Shown: positions 1-7,897 of the stretch, in pieces | Position numbering within the stretch: position 1 is the stretch's first letter | How the letters are laid out: each line of letters begins with the position of its first letter | Assembly (NCBI GenBank): GCA_029027985.1 | Contig: CP119076.1 | Coordinates: forward strand, 3,656,422 to 3,720,421 | Length of the DNA stretch: 64,000 nt | Direction: 5' to 3' | Source of the DNA: Klebsiella aerogenes | GTDB taxonomy: Bacteria; Pseudomonadota; Gammaproteobacteria; Enterobacterales; Enterobacteriaceae | Notes under the pieces: model-generated | Database searches by the model: none | Told to the model about the DNA's origin: nothing | Seen by the model: the letters and a program-made list of their open reading frames with translations, nothing else | Position numbers and translations under genes: made by a program

Positions 1-105
1 GAGTACGAAAAATTAGATGGCGAAGATATGCTGTTTATCTATTCAACGAAAGAGAACATCTTTCACGATAATAAACTGATGTTCCCATTGCTGGCGCATG
101 CCTGA
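1..105 (+). CDS. 3' end of an unidentified gene
   Basis: An open frame runs from the first base to a TGA stop at 103-105 and gives the last 34 residues of a protein whose start lies outside the window. The tail is charged and then hydrophobic, ending in MFPLLAHA, and I do not recognise the family. It is treated as coding because the frame is open to the edge and a strong hairpin terminator begins four bases after the stop. Convergent with the oxidase gene on the other strand. Confidence 0.5.
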   Translation, partial: EYEKLDGEDMLFIYSTKENIFHDNKLMFPLLAHA

Positions 106-108
106 CGC

Positions 109-156
109 AAACCTGCTGGCGCCCGCTCAGCTGAATGCGCGGGCGCCAGCAGGTTT
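109..156. terminator. Bidirectional terminator hairpin
   Basis: A perfect 18-bp inverted repeat (109-126 and 139-156) with a 12-base loop sits between two convergent genes. The stem is GC-rich in the middle and A/T-rich at its base, so it could end transcription from either side. Confidence 0.8.
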
Positions 157-160
157 CGAC

Positions 161-1363
161 TTACGACTGCAGATCTTTTTCTGTCAGTAATTTGGTTTTC
201 TTCACCTGTTCAATATCTTTGGCACCGCCCAACATCATATTGATCACCAACTCTTTATTCAGTTGTTCGATAACCGAAGCTACCCCCTGGGCGCCGCCGA
301 GATTAAGCCCGTACAGCACCGGGCGCCCTACAGCAACGATATCCGCACCGCTGGCAAGTGCTTTAAAGACATGAGAACCGCGACGCACGCCGCTGTCGAA
401 AATTATCGGCACGCGCTTATTCACCACCTTCGCAATCGCTGGCAGCAAATCGAATGACGATGGGCCACTATCTAACTGGCGACCGCCGTGGTTAGAGACC
501 CATAGCCCTGCCGCCCCGGCCTGAATGGCGACTTCAGCATCTTCCGGAGACTGAATGCCTTTCACAATCACCGGCAATCCGGAGATACGTTGAACATACT
601 GAATATCTTCTGGTGTAAATGCCTGTTTCGCCTGAGCGTAGATTTCACTGATCCCAGCGCCTTTACCGGTCTTCGAACCATCATCATTTTGTCGGGCAAA
701 CATCTCAAGGTTGGCAAAACCGAGCGGGAACTGGAAGTTGTTTTTAATATCGTCTTCACGATAGCCGCCAACCGGAGAATCAACGGTCAGAATAATCGCT
801 TTCGCGCCATGTTTAACCGCTTCACCGAGAATAAACTCATTGAACTGATTGTTTTTACTCATATAAAGCTGGAAGAAAAATGGATTTTCCCCTGAGGCCT
901 TGGCCACCTCGGCGATAGTTTTATTGCCATAGGTACTTAAGGAGAAAATCGAACCCACCTGTGCCATACCTTTCGCTGTCGCTAACTCACCGTTTTGATG
1001 CGCCAATCCCTGTGCCGCCATCGGAGCCTGAATAATCGGCGTTTTTAGCCTGATCCCCAGGAGACTGGTCGACAAGTTGATATCCTTTAATTCAATACCC
1101 TGCAGCACGCGCGGCATAATATATTTTTTATCGAAATCCGCAGTATTACTCCGCAGATTATTTTCATCTTCCGCGCCGCCACGAATATAACCGAACGCCC
1201 CTTTATCCATTCGCGCCTTAACCTGCGCCTCCAACGACGACAGGTTAGTTATCTTCAGCGTTTTCTCTTCGCTACTGGCTTTATATTCCGCTGCCTGAAC
1301 CATCGTTGACGTCAGGGCTAACGCCAGCGCGGCAAATGCGGTGGCCAATTTTTGCTTTTTCAT
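161..1363 (-). CDS. Exported FMN-dependent alpha-hydroxy-acid (lactate) oxidase
   Basis: FMN-dependent alpha-hydroxy-acid dehydrogenase/oxidase of the lactate oxidase, glycolate oxidase and LldD family, which oxidises L-2-hydroxy acids to 2-oxo acids. Counted from the MKKQK start, visible residues are Tyr59 (GYIRGGAEDE), Tyr167, Lys268 and the catalytic His292/Arg295 in SNHGGRQLD. The phosphate-binding segment DSGVRRG and GRPVLYG follow. About 25 N-terminal residues form a Sec-type signal peptide ending in VQA, so export is predicted; no twin-arginine pair is present. The ATG at 1363 is chosen because GAGGG lies about ten bases upstream; an ATG at 1372 is too close to it. The gene follows the yceI gene by about 18 bases and is probably cotranscribed. 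Whether the partner is oxygen or the respiratory chain is not readable. Confidence 0.85.
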   Translation of the reverse strand: MKKQKLATAFAALALALTSTMVQAAEYKASSEEKTLKITNLSSLEAQVKARMDKGAFGYIRGGAEDENNLRSNTADFDKKYIMPRVLQGIELKDINLSTSLLGIRLKTPIIQAPMAAQGLAHQNGELATAKGMAQVGSIFSLSTYGNKTIAEVAKASGENPFFFQLYMSKNNQFNEFILGEAVKHGAKAIILTVDSPVGGYREDDIKNNFQFPLGFANLEMFARQNDDGSKTGKGAGISEIYAQAKQAFTPEDIQYVQRISGLPVIVKGIQSPEDAEVAIQAGAAGLWVSNHGGRQLDSGPSSFDLLPAIAKVVNKRVPIIFDSGVRRGSHVFKALASGADIVAVGRPVLYGLNLGGAQGVASVIEQLNKELVINMMLGGAKDIEQVKKTKLLTEKDLQS

Positions 1364-1381
1364 TATCGTCATTCCCTCTAC

Positions 1382-1948
1382 TTACTGTTTAATCCCTTCA
1401 ACCTGGATAGCAATGTCCACCGTTTTGCTCATCCCCATATCCACCAGATAATCGACTCCCCATTGTGTACGGTCGATCTGCGCGACAAAATCACCGCCGC
1501 ATACCTGAGCCTTAAAGACCGGGCTCTCGTAGCAGTTAAACCTGGTTGCCTTAAGGGTTACCGGACGACTGATGCCTTTCATGGTCAACTGTCCGTCGAT
1601 GGCCGTAGGTTTGTCGTCAGCGAAATGCCACTTGCTCGAGGTAAAAACGATCGTCGGATATTTCTCCGCATTCAGAATATCACTGCTAAGAATATGCTTA
1701 TCAAAAGCTGGCACCCCAGTATTGAGCGCTTTTAGCGGAATAGTTACCTGAAGGTGGCCCATTTTATTTTCTGGCTGATAATCAACTTCACCAGTGATAG
1801 CATAGAACCCACCGTGATTAGTCGATGTCTGGAAATGGTCAATATTAAATACGGCATTCGTATGGGTATTGTCGAGTTTATAGATGTCAGCATGCGCAGC
1901 GCCAGATAATAATAACGCGGCGACAGGAAGGAGTAAGCGAGTTTTCAT
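1382..1948 (-). CDS. YceI-family periplasmic lipid-binding-like protein
   Basis: A 188-residue protein with a clear signal peptide (MKTRLLLPVAALLLSGAAHA, cleaved before DIYKL). It has the YceI beta-barrel pattern: DNTHTNAVFNIDHF near the start, GKxxTMKGISRPVTL-type strands in the middle and GxDxxVDMGMSKTVDIAIQVEG at the end. YceI proteins bind isoprenoid chains such as polyprenols or quinones in a lipocalin-like barrel. It is the first gene of a two-gene unit with the exported oxidase. A quinone-like ligand linking the oxidase to the membrane is an attractive but unproven inference. Two cysteines near residues 139 and 149 could form a disulfide. Confidence 0.88.
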   Translation of the reverse strand: MKTRLLLPVAALLLSGAAHADIYKLDNTHTNAVFNIDHFQTSTNHGGFYAITGEVDYQPENKMGHLQVTIPLKALNTGVPAFDKHILSSDILNAEKYPTIVFTSSKWHFADDKPTAIDGQLTMKGISRPVTLKATRFNCYESPVFKAQVCGGDFVAQIDRTQWGVDYLVDMGMSKTVDIAIQVEGIKQ

Positions 1949-2053
1949 ATTTATGTTCCCGGATGGTATTGATATTTTTATCTAATTTAACATCAGATCT
2001 ATCAACCATCTATATTCAGACGGGGGACTCAGCGTTCTGAATATGGAACAATC

Positions 2054-2081
2054 AAACAAACCCGAATCATCGGGTTTGTTT
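2054..2081 (-). terminator. Terminator downstream of kduI
   Basis: A perfect 12-bp stem (2054-2065 and 2070-2081) with a four-base loop lies 11 bases after the kduI stop. It carries T-rich sequence on the minus strand. Confidence 0.8.
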
Positions 2082-2092
2082 GCTGCTGGAAT

Positions 2093-2929
2093 TTAACGAA
2101 TATCGCGTACCGCGACGTGGTCCATATCGTCAAAGACCTGGTTCTCCCCGACCATTCCCCAGATAAAGGTATAGGCGCGGGTGCCAACGCCAGAGTGAAT
2201 CGACCAGCTTGGTGAAATCACGGCTTGTTCGTTATGCATCACGATATGGCGGGTCTCCTGCGGCTGCCCCATCATATGGAACACACAGGCGTCCTCATCC
2301 ATGTTGAAATAGAAGTAGACCTCCATGCGTCGTTCATGGGTATGGCACGGCATCGTGTTCCACAGATTCCCCGGTTCCAACTCGGTTAATCCCATGCTCA
2401 GTTGGCAGGTTTCAAGCACATCCGGTACGAAGTATTTGTTGATGGTACGGCGGTTGCTGGTGAGATTGTCGCCGAGAGTAACCGGCGCCACATCGGCTGG
2501 CGTGACCTTTTTGGTCGGATATGCGGTATGCGCTGGCGCGCAGTTATAGTAGAACTTTGCCGGTTTGCCGCTCTCTACGCTGGTGAACACCACTTCTTTC
2601 GCACCTTTACCAACGTACAGCGCCTCGCGATGGCCAATTTCGTAGCAGTGGCCATCAACGGTAATACAACCAGGGCCGCCGATATTGATCACCCCTAATT
2701 CACGTCGTTCAAGAAAATAACTGACTCCAAGCTGTTTACCCACTTCACCGCCTACTGATACGCCGCGCTGCACCGGCATAATACCGCCGACGATAATGCG
2801 GTCGATATGGCTGTACACCATGGTGTACTCATCAGCGACAAACACTTGTTCAACTAAAAATTCGTTACGCAGCCCCTGAGTATCCAGAGTTTTCGCATGC
2901 GCACTGTGGATACTTTGTCTTACGTCCAC
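2093..2929 (-). CDS. kduI: 5-keto-4-deoxyuronate isomerase KduI
   Basis: KduI converts 5-keto-4-deoxyuronate (DKI) to 2,5-diketo-3-deoxygluconate in the breakdown of pectin and other unsaturated uronides. The protein has the normal family length of 278 residues. The zinc ligands known for the E. coli enzyme fall at the same positions: His196 and His198 in MPCHTHE, Glu203, and His245. It is cytoplasmic with no signal peptide. It lies 58 bases downstream of the kdgT transporter on the same strand, so the two form a uronide catabolic unit. No kduD is seen in the window. A terminator closes the unit. Confidence 0.97.
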   Translation of the reverse strand: MDVRQSIHSAHAKTLDTQGLRNEFLVEQVFVADEYTMVYSHIDRIIVGGIMPVQRGVSVGGEVGKQLGVSYFLERRELGVINIGGPGCITVDGHCYEIGHREALYVGKGAKEVVFTSVESGKPAKFYYNCAPAHTAYPTKKVTPADVAPVTLGDNLTSNRRTINKYFVPDVLETCQLSMGLTELEPGNLWNTMPCHTHERRMEVYFYFNMDEDACVFHMMGQPQETRHIVMHNEQAVISPSWSIHSGVGTRAYTFIWGMVGENQVFDDMDHVAVRDIR

Positions 2930-2961
2930 ATTAGCCTCCAGGCAGATTCTTGAATAATAAA

Positions 2962-2978
2962 GCCCTCCGACGGAGGGC
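2962..2978 (-). terminator. Short hairpin between kdgT and kduI
   Basis: A 7-bp GC-rich stem (2962-2968 and 2972-2978) with a three-base loop sits in the kdgT-kduI gap and lacks a long T-tract on the minus strand. It may lower read-through into kduI or protect the upstream mRNA end. Confidence 0.4.
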
Positions 2979-2987
2979 GAGAATGAG

Positions 2988-3986
2988 TTAGTGATGCGCG
3001 GACGGCGCTATATTGGCGCTAAGCGCTTTCGCCGCCTGCGCGTTGCCAAAGCGTTTGGCATACAGGGCGGTGATAATCGGCACCAAAATCGCGGTCACGA
3101 TAACGCTTGCCGCGACCAGCGCCGTCGCCGAAGCGGCCACGGGTTCAAAGGCCGGGTTAATCTGCGCGATAATCACCGGGTTCGCGACCGCCGCCCCCGC
3201 CGCGGAAGAGGCCGCGACCCCCGCAGTACCATTACCGCCGCCGATAACACGGTCAGCAATAATCAACGGAATGCCGGTAATCACGATAACGGCAACCCCC
3301 AGAACGATCCCCAACAGACCGGTATCCATAATCACGCTCAGGTTGATGGTATTACCGAGCGCAAAACCGAAGAATGGGATCAGTACTGGGGTGGCTTTGC
3401 TAAAGAAAGCGCGGAAATCGTGATCCAGGTTACCTAAAGCGAAGCCCACCAGGAACGGCAGAACGGCGCCGATAAAATGGTGAGGTTCGAATGATGCCAA
3501 CCCGGCGGAACCGAGGATCACCATGGTCATCAACGGCCCCGACTCCAGCGACATCAGCACAAATGCCCCGGACTCTTCTTTGCTGCCGTACTGGTTCATC
3601 AGGCTGGCGTACAGTCCACCGTTAGTCATATCCATTGCCGAGATAATCGCCAGCACCGACAATCCGGCAAAGAAACCCGTCTGGACGCCATTTTCAGGAA
3701 TAATCATCGCCGCGATGAGTGCGACTATCCAGGCAACGGCAATCTTGGTGATCACCAATGTCCCGGATTTACGTAATACGGTACCGGTGGCGCGTAAATC
3801 AATCGATGCGCCAATGCAAAAGAACCAGACCGCCAGAATCGGTACCGTGCCGCCAATCATACCTTTGGTGAATGAACCAAAGTAATTCCCGGTATCCGGC
3901 GCCAGAGTATTGAGAACGGCGCCAAGCAGCAGTGGGATCAGCATCATGCCGCCAGGGATACGTTCGATGGTTGCTTTGATTTTCAT
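2988..3986 (-). CDS. kdgT: 2-keto-3-deoxygluconate permease KdgT
   Basis: KdgT is the inner-membrane proton symporter that imports 2-keto-3-deoxygluconate. The 332-residue protein is almost entirely hydrophobic with about ten membrane segments. It begins [23 protein letters not shown], as KdgT proteins do, and contains the family region [15 protein letters not shown]. The start is supported by GAGG a few bases upstream. It is the first gene of a probable kdgT-kduI operon. The 437-bp upstream region carries an exact KdgR-type palindrome, so repression by KdgR and release by uronide intermediates is the likely control. Confidence 0.96.
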   Translation of the reverse strand: MKIKATIERIPGGMMLIPLLLGAVLNTLAPDTGNYFGSFTKGMIGGTVPILAVWFFCIGASIDLRATGTVLRKSGTLVITKIAVAWIVALIAAMIIPENGVQTGFFAGLSVLAIISAMDMTNGGLYASLMNQYGSKEESGAFVLMSLESGPLMTMVILGSAGLASFEPHHFIGAVLPFLVGFALGNLDHDFRAFFSKATPVLIPFFGFALGNTINLSVIMDTGLLGIVLGVAVIVITGIPLIIADRVIGGGNGTAGVAASSAAGAAVANPVIIAQINPAFEPVAASATALVAASVIVTAILVPIITALYAKRFGNAQAAKALSANIAPSAHH

Positions 3987-4002
3987 TTTTTATCCTCATC
4001 TC

Positions 4003-4027
4003 CATCCGGCCGGAAGCGGCCAGGATG
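4003..4027 (-). other. Leader hairpin in front of kdgT
   Basis: CATCCGGCCG (4003-4012) pairs imperfectly with CGGCCAGGATG (4017-4027) in the 5' leader of kdgT, just before the ribosome site. It could modulate translation or mRNA life, but it also resembles a decayed REP unit. Confidence 0.4.
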
Positions 4028-4061
4028 CGACTTATTCTTTCAATAATGTTTGAAAAAACTC

Positions 4062-4090
4062 TTTCTGTTCATTGCGTTATGAACAAGAAA
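4062..4090. promoter_or_regulatory. Long dyad upstream of kdgT, unknown regulator
   Basis: TTTCTGTTCAT (4062-4072) and ATGAACAAGAAA (4079-4090) form an inverted repeat with a six-base centre and a single one-base indel. Its core, GTTCAT/ATGAAC, is perfect. The size and symmetry fit a dimeric regulator site about 80-100 bp before kdgT. It does not match the KdgR or ExuR/UxuR consensus. Confidence 0.45.
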
Positions 4091-4175
4091 GAAAAGTCAG
4101 GAGTCTCAGGTTGTGCGCACCACGCTGATACCATGCAATTATCATTGATCAGGTGAAATTACGATTCAATGAAAA

Positions 4176-4190
4176 TAAAACGGTGTTTTA
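4176..4190. promoter_or_regulatory. KdgR operator candidate
   Basis: TAAAACGGTGTTTTA agrees at every position with the KdgR consensus TRAAAYRNYRTTTYA that I know from enterobacterial pectin and uronide genes. It lies about 190 bp upstream of kdgT, a known KdgR target. The distance is rather long for simple repression, so the promoter may be far upstream. Confidence 0.7.
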
Positions 4191-4423
4191 GTTATCAACA
4201 TCACATATCGGAAAGAAATCATCGAGGGGGTTTTTATCGCGCAGACAAGATGAATAGAGGCGGGAACAACACGAATGTTGCAACTGTCTCTTTTCATGGG
4301 GAAATGTTAAAAATCAATGCAGAGAAAATGCGTGAGAGTTTGCTTATATCGCCGAGTCTGCAGCGAATTGCCTCTACCAGGCTCATGGAGATGCAATCCG
4401 CAGGCGCAAATTTATCGTCACAC

Positions 4424-5425
4424 TCACCCGGGAGATAGACGCCACACGCCAGGCGTACAACCATACTCAGCCTGGAAGTGGCGAATAAAATGGGCGCAGT
4501 CGCTAAACCCCATCCGCAAAGCAATTTCGGTGACGCTTCGCGGCGAGTTTTTCAATAGCCAACAGGCGTAGCGTAATCTGGCGCTACGAATAAATTCGCG
4601 GGTCGTTTTACCAAATTCGGAATGAAACAGGCGGTTAAGCTGCCGCTCGCTTAAGTGCACATGATTCGCGACCCATGCTGCGGTAACGGGACGATTCAGA
4701 TATTGCTCAATAATAAGAACTGCCTGGCGCAAACGGTGATCGGGGATGAGCGCGATATTCGCCGGCCTTGGCGTGACGGCATCTTGAGACCCGAGGGATA
4801 AACGCTGGCACGCCATCGCCGCAACGTCGTTCCCGCCATACGTGCGGATTAATTCCGTTGCCAGCGTTATCGTGGACACTCCGCCAGGACAGGTCAGTAC
4901 ATCACCTTCATCGATATAATCATAACCCTGCTCGGCGTAAACATGAGGAAAACGATGTCTAAAGGCCTCAAGATAGAAGGGATGCACCGAGGCTCTCCTC
5001 TCATTCAACATCCCTTCCTGCGCCAATACAAAACTCCCCGTCCCTATCCCGATTAAGGGGACTTCAGCCTGACGGGCTTCAGCAAGATAAAGCCTGTCCC
5101 CGCGATATCCCTGCTCAAGATGTTCAAGGCCGCCACCGATGACGGCAATATAGTTAAAGCATTCAGGTGGGCAATGCGCCCTATCGGGCCGGATGCTGAT
5201 TCCCGAACTACTCGCTATCGGTATATCAGGATGCTCGCTTATCAAGCTGAGTTTAAAGATAATTTTATGATGCTGCTTTTGCACGGCAGTCGCATAACGC
5301 AACGCATCCATTAGCCCGGATAAGGGCAGCAATGAAAAATTGGGCCAAAGCAGCAAACCAATATGTAACTGGCACTGAATTAAAGGCACGTTTTCAGTAT
5401 GGGATTTTTCTATTTTACTCATCAT
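4424..5425 (-). CDS. GlxA-like AraC-family transcriptional regulator
   Basis: A 333-residue regulator with an N-terminal DJ-1/PfpI (glutamine-amidotransferase-like) domain at about 20-200 and a C-terminal AraC/XylS double helix-turn-helix at about 230-333 (VANHVHLSERQLNRLF and VTEIALRMGFSDCAHFIRHF). The position of the catalytic cysteine in DJ-1-type enzymes is glycine here (IGIGTGSF, Gly128), so the domain should act in sensing or dimerisation rather than catalysis. This is usual for GlxA/FtrA-type regulators. The target is unknown. It is transcribed in the same direction as kdgT with 437 bp between them, and it could act there. The ribosome site is weak (GGCAAG before ATGATG). Confidence 0.85.
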   Translation of the reverse strand: MMSKIEKSHTENVPLIQCQLHIGLLLWPNFSLLPLSGLMDALRYATAVQKQHHKIIFKLSLISEHPDIPIASSSGISIRPDRAHCPPECFNYIAVIGGGLEHLEQGYRGDRLYLAEARQAEVPLIGIGTGSFVLAQEGMLNERRASVHPFYLEAFRHRFPHVYAEQGYDYIDEGDVLTCPGGVSTITLATELIRTYGGNDVAAMACQRLSLGSQDAVTPRPANIALIPDHRLRQAVLIIEQYLNRPVTAAWVANHVHLSERQLNRLFHSEFGKTTREFIRSARLRYACWLLKNSPRSVTEIALRMGFSDCAHFIRHFQAEYGCTPGVWRLSPG

Positions 5426-5699
5426 CTTGCCAAAATAAAATTGTAATTACATTATTGCAACATTAATTCTTTTTTGAATGTTATAAGATAAATCCCTATA
5501 TCTTTATTAAGCATAAAGGAGAGCACTGAGAAATTAAAATGTTTTTTAATTTCACAGCTAAAAAACACACTTTATGTAATCGCATATACCGTTCACAACA
5601 AAAACAGGTAAGACGTGTTAAATATTTTCTCATTAGGAACATTATTGTAACATAGCCAGTCTCCCCTTCTCGCCACTAACCCTCCGCTATTCACCATGT

Positions 5700-6167
5700 T
5701 TAAGCATGGCATATATAAGTGGGTAACGTCCCCAACATAAACAGATAGCTATTATTACTCTGTGCCGTAATTCGCATATAAATGTGTTTACCTGGATAGA
5801 GGAAAAAAAGCGGTTCATACTTTTCAAGCCAGACATCATCTATATTATCATCCGGAAATTTAATGTTCCTCTCAGACGTCAAATAATAAACATGATCTTT
5901 ACGTTGAACCTGAAAAGAGATCTTTCTATTGATCACCTTGCGAGGGTCACTTTGTATCCGGCCGTTAATGCTGAGCATTCCACTCTTCGCATTCAGTGTG
6001 TAATTTAACCACAGCGTAAGCGTCTCATTTGGATGATGCTGAACAAAACTCGCCTGGCAGGAAAAGGTTTGCACTGCATCCCGATGCCAGATGTAATAAG
6101 TACCCAGCGCCGTTGCGATGAGAAGAAACAGGTAAAAGGGATAAAACCGTCGACAATGCTGAATCAT
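5700..6167 (-). CDS. FidL-like inner-membrane accessory protein
   Basis: A 155-residue protein with one N-terminal membrane segment (about residues 7-24, FYPFYLFLLIATALGTYYIW) and a periplasmic remainder, matching in layout the FidL protein encoded after marT in Salmonella SPI-3. The ATG at 6167 begins one base after the stop of the ToxR-type regulator, with GAGGATC as ribosome site inside that gene, so the two are translationally coupled. A longer open frame upstream overlaps the regulator and is not used. By analogy with ToxR/ToxS pairs, it may stabilise or tune its partner. The assignment rests on position and topology more than on diagnostic residues. Confidence 0.65.
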   Translation of the reverse strand: MIQHCRRFYPFYLFLLIATALGTYYIWHRDAVQTFSCQASFVQHHPNETLTLWLNYTLNAKSGMLSINGRIQSDPRKVINRKISFQVQRKDHVYYLTSERNIKFPDDNIDDVWLEKYEPLFFLYPGKHIYMRITAQSNNSYLFMLGTLPTYICHA

Positions 6168-6168
6168 G

Positions 6169-7017
6169 TTAATGATCCTCGATAAAGTAATCAGAGATAC
6201 AGTGATTCGACTCCTCCATTGGCCGATCGCAACGAATAAGGGATGCCCGTGGTAGCATTGAAAACCAGGCAACATAGACCCAGGGATAATTTTTGCACTG
6301 CGTCTTAAACGGCTCAACATAGATTAACGCTTGCGCTTGCTCACGTTGGGTTTGGATCCCCTTAGCCAGATAGACATGGCATTCGCCACTGGCAGCCGCA
6401 AAACGATAGCCATCAACAAAATAATTATCCCGGAAAAGATAATCCGTCGCGAAACTCATCCATGCCAGCAACATCGATGCCAACACGACGCCAGTCAAAG
6501 ACAACCCCCACTTCACCGCACGATAGTTAACGCTGCGCGGTATTTTTTCTACCGATTCAGGTAATGGGTGCGGAATAGCAGCAGAACAGACAATATCTGT
6601 TTCTGTTTCTGTTTCTGTTTCTGTTTCTGTTTCTGTTTCTGTTTCAATCGCGCATTGCGCGTCCTGTAACTGGCTTTCCTTAACTGCGATTTGTGTATCG
6701 CTTGCCAACGTTAATCCAATACGAGGAATGGTGACAACAGGGTCACTCGCAATACCTGCTTTTTTCAACCCTTTCCGCAGGATAGAAATATTCTGGTAAT
6801 AGGTATTGGGCGATACCAGCATCCCTCTCTGTTGCCAAACGATGTTCATACATTCCTGCTGGGTAACAATCGTGCCAGCACGTTCTATTAATAATAATAA
6901 ACAGCGCCCCGCTGGGGAGTTTAAAACAACCACATTATCCGGTTGGCTAAGCAAGCGTAACGTACTGGCTGCAGGATGGAATTCAACTATTCCATTAATG
7001 ATATAATACTTATGCAT
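6169..7017 (-). CDS. MarT/ToxR-like membrane-bound transcriptional regulator
   Basis: A 282-residue regulator of the ToxR/CadC type. The N-terminal winged helix is OmpR-like (about 1-105), with LNSPAGRCLLLLIERAGTIVTQQE, a recognition segment NTYYQNISILRKGLKK and the closing wing TIPRIGL. A low-complexity linker then contains eight Glu-Thr pairs at residues 125-140. One membrane segment (about 170-191) and a periplasmic domain with several cysteines follow. DNA binding in the cytoplasm and sensing in the periplasm are expected. It is the first gene of a two-gene unit with the FidL-like gene and reads away from an 880-bp AT-rich region that also precedes a fimbrial regulator. The spacing from GGGAGG to the ATG is rather long (about 15 bases). 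Confidence 0.82.
   Translation of the reverse strand: MHKYYIINGIVEFHPAASTLRLLSQPDNVVVLNSPAGRCLLLLIERAGTIVTQQECMNIVWQQRGMLVSPNTYYQNISILRKGLKKAGIASDPVVTIPRIGLTLASDTQIAVKESQLQDAQCAIETETETETETETETETDIVCSAAIPHPLPESVEKIPRSVNYRAVKWGLSLTGVVLASMLLAWMSFATDYLFRDNYFVDGYRFAAASGECHVYLAKGIQTQREQAQALIYVEPFKTQCKNYPWVYVAWFSMLPRASLIRCDRPMEESNHCISDYFIEDH
6596..6645. repeat. Perfect hexanucleotide tandem repeat inside the ToxR-like gene
   Basis: Fifty bases have a perfect 6-bp period (GTTTCT on the plus strand, GAAACA in the coding sense), slightly more than eight copies. They encode eight consecutive Glu-Thr pairs in the linker between the DNA-binding and membrane parts. Because the unit is six bases, gain or loss of copies keeps the frame and changes only linker length. 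Confidence 0.95.
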
Positions 7018-7897
7018 ATGGCAGACAAGAAACCTCCCTCAAGCGTGTTGCAAATCCACGGACCTCATCACATTTTGTTTTGAAATTAATACAGACTATT
7101 CCTGGTAGAACCAATATGGCGGAAACTTTTTGACCTGTATATCACTGGCATTAGCGAAAAATCTTATTTTCTGATGGCACTCGGCACTTAATTGAAGATG
7201 ATGTATGCATAACAACATGCTTAAACGCTCACTCAGCCCGCCTGCCAACTGGGCTGGAACCCGTTTTCTTATTTTTTCTTAAGTGTTGGGCTTAAATAGT
7301 TAGCATACTAAAAGTGTATTATTCGACGCGTGCGCGAACTACTTCTTATTAGCTACCTGACCTGCCACCAACAACAGCCTTGACATTGACAATTCCATAC
7401 AAAACAGATCGCCGTTCACTTTGAATACATTGGTCAGACTTGTCCTAATCGTTCTAAGTGCAAAATAATTAAAAAAACATAAAACCATTAAAAAACAATG
7501 ACAAACAAAATAAAAACACTGTTAATAAAAAAACAAACCATCAGTAAAAACCGAACGAACCATTCGATATTTGTTAGTCACCGTAAGCAACCACCACGCC
7601 TGAAAAACACTAAATGACGAATCACTTACAAAACTTTTATCAAAGCTAAATTTTCATTGAAAAATGGAGCTATCCTAATTCAAAGGCAATTGAGACAATG
7701 CTAATCAATCAGAAAAAACTGATTAGCAATTGTAAAATCAGCAATTAATAAAAGTTAAGATTAATTCAGATTACCCGCGCATCGCTTGGGGTATAGTAAT
7801 ACCACACCGTGCAATGCTTACTTAATTGCTTCGAATAACACAGATTGGTATCTGTCTGTCGGATCATCTCATTAAAACTATAAATCGAGGGAGTAAC
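7018..7897. other. AT-rich 880-bp divergent regulatory region
   Basis: No convincing gene is present on either strand between the ToxR-like gene and the LuxR-like gene. The region is strongly AT-rich with many A-runs, typical of H-NS-bound promoter DNA. It holds a nested inverted repeat at 7699-7728. Promoters for both flanking regulators must lie here, but I cannot place them reliably. Confidence 0.6.
7699..7728. repeat. Nested inverted repeat upstream of the LuxR-like gene
   Basis: TGCTAATCA (7699-7707) pairs with TGATTAGCA (7720-7728). Inside, AATCAG (7707-7712) and CTGATT (7719-7724) flank six A residues, giving alternative pairings. It may be a regulator site or RNA hairpin about 170 bp before the LuxR-like start. 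Confidence 0.5.

Larger units (their letters stand above)
3987..4423. other. Control region upstream of kdgT
   Basis: A 437-bp gene-free stretch lies between the kdgT start and the end of the AraC-type regulator. It holds a leader hairpin, a long dyad and a KdgR box, listed separately. A weak open frame on the plus strand (from 4169) has no ribosome site and is not accepted as a gene. Confidence 0.6.

Noticed and set aside
4151-4171. CRP site near the KdgR box
   Set aside because: Only one half-site (GTGA) fits; the second half does not match at the required spacing.
4169-4438. Open frame of 89 codons upstream of kdgT
   Set aside because: It starts within the KdgR-box region without a ribosome site, overlaps the end of the regulator gene on the other strand, and shows no family features.
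6167-6320. N-terminal extension of the FidL-like protein
   Set aside because: The extension lies wholly inside the end of the ToxR-like gene, and a proper coupled start with GAGGATC exists at 6167.
7699-7728. Invertible promoter element like fimS
   Set aside because: The arms are only 9 bases with a short centre, and no tyrosine recombinase gene of the FimB/FimE type is nearby.
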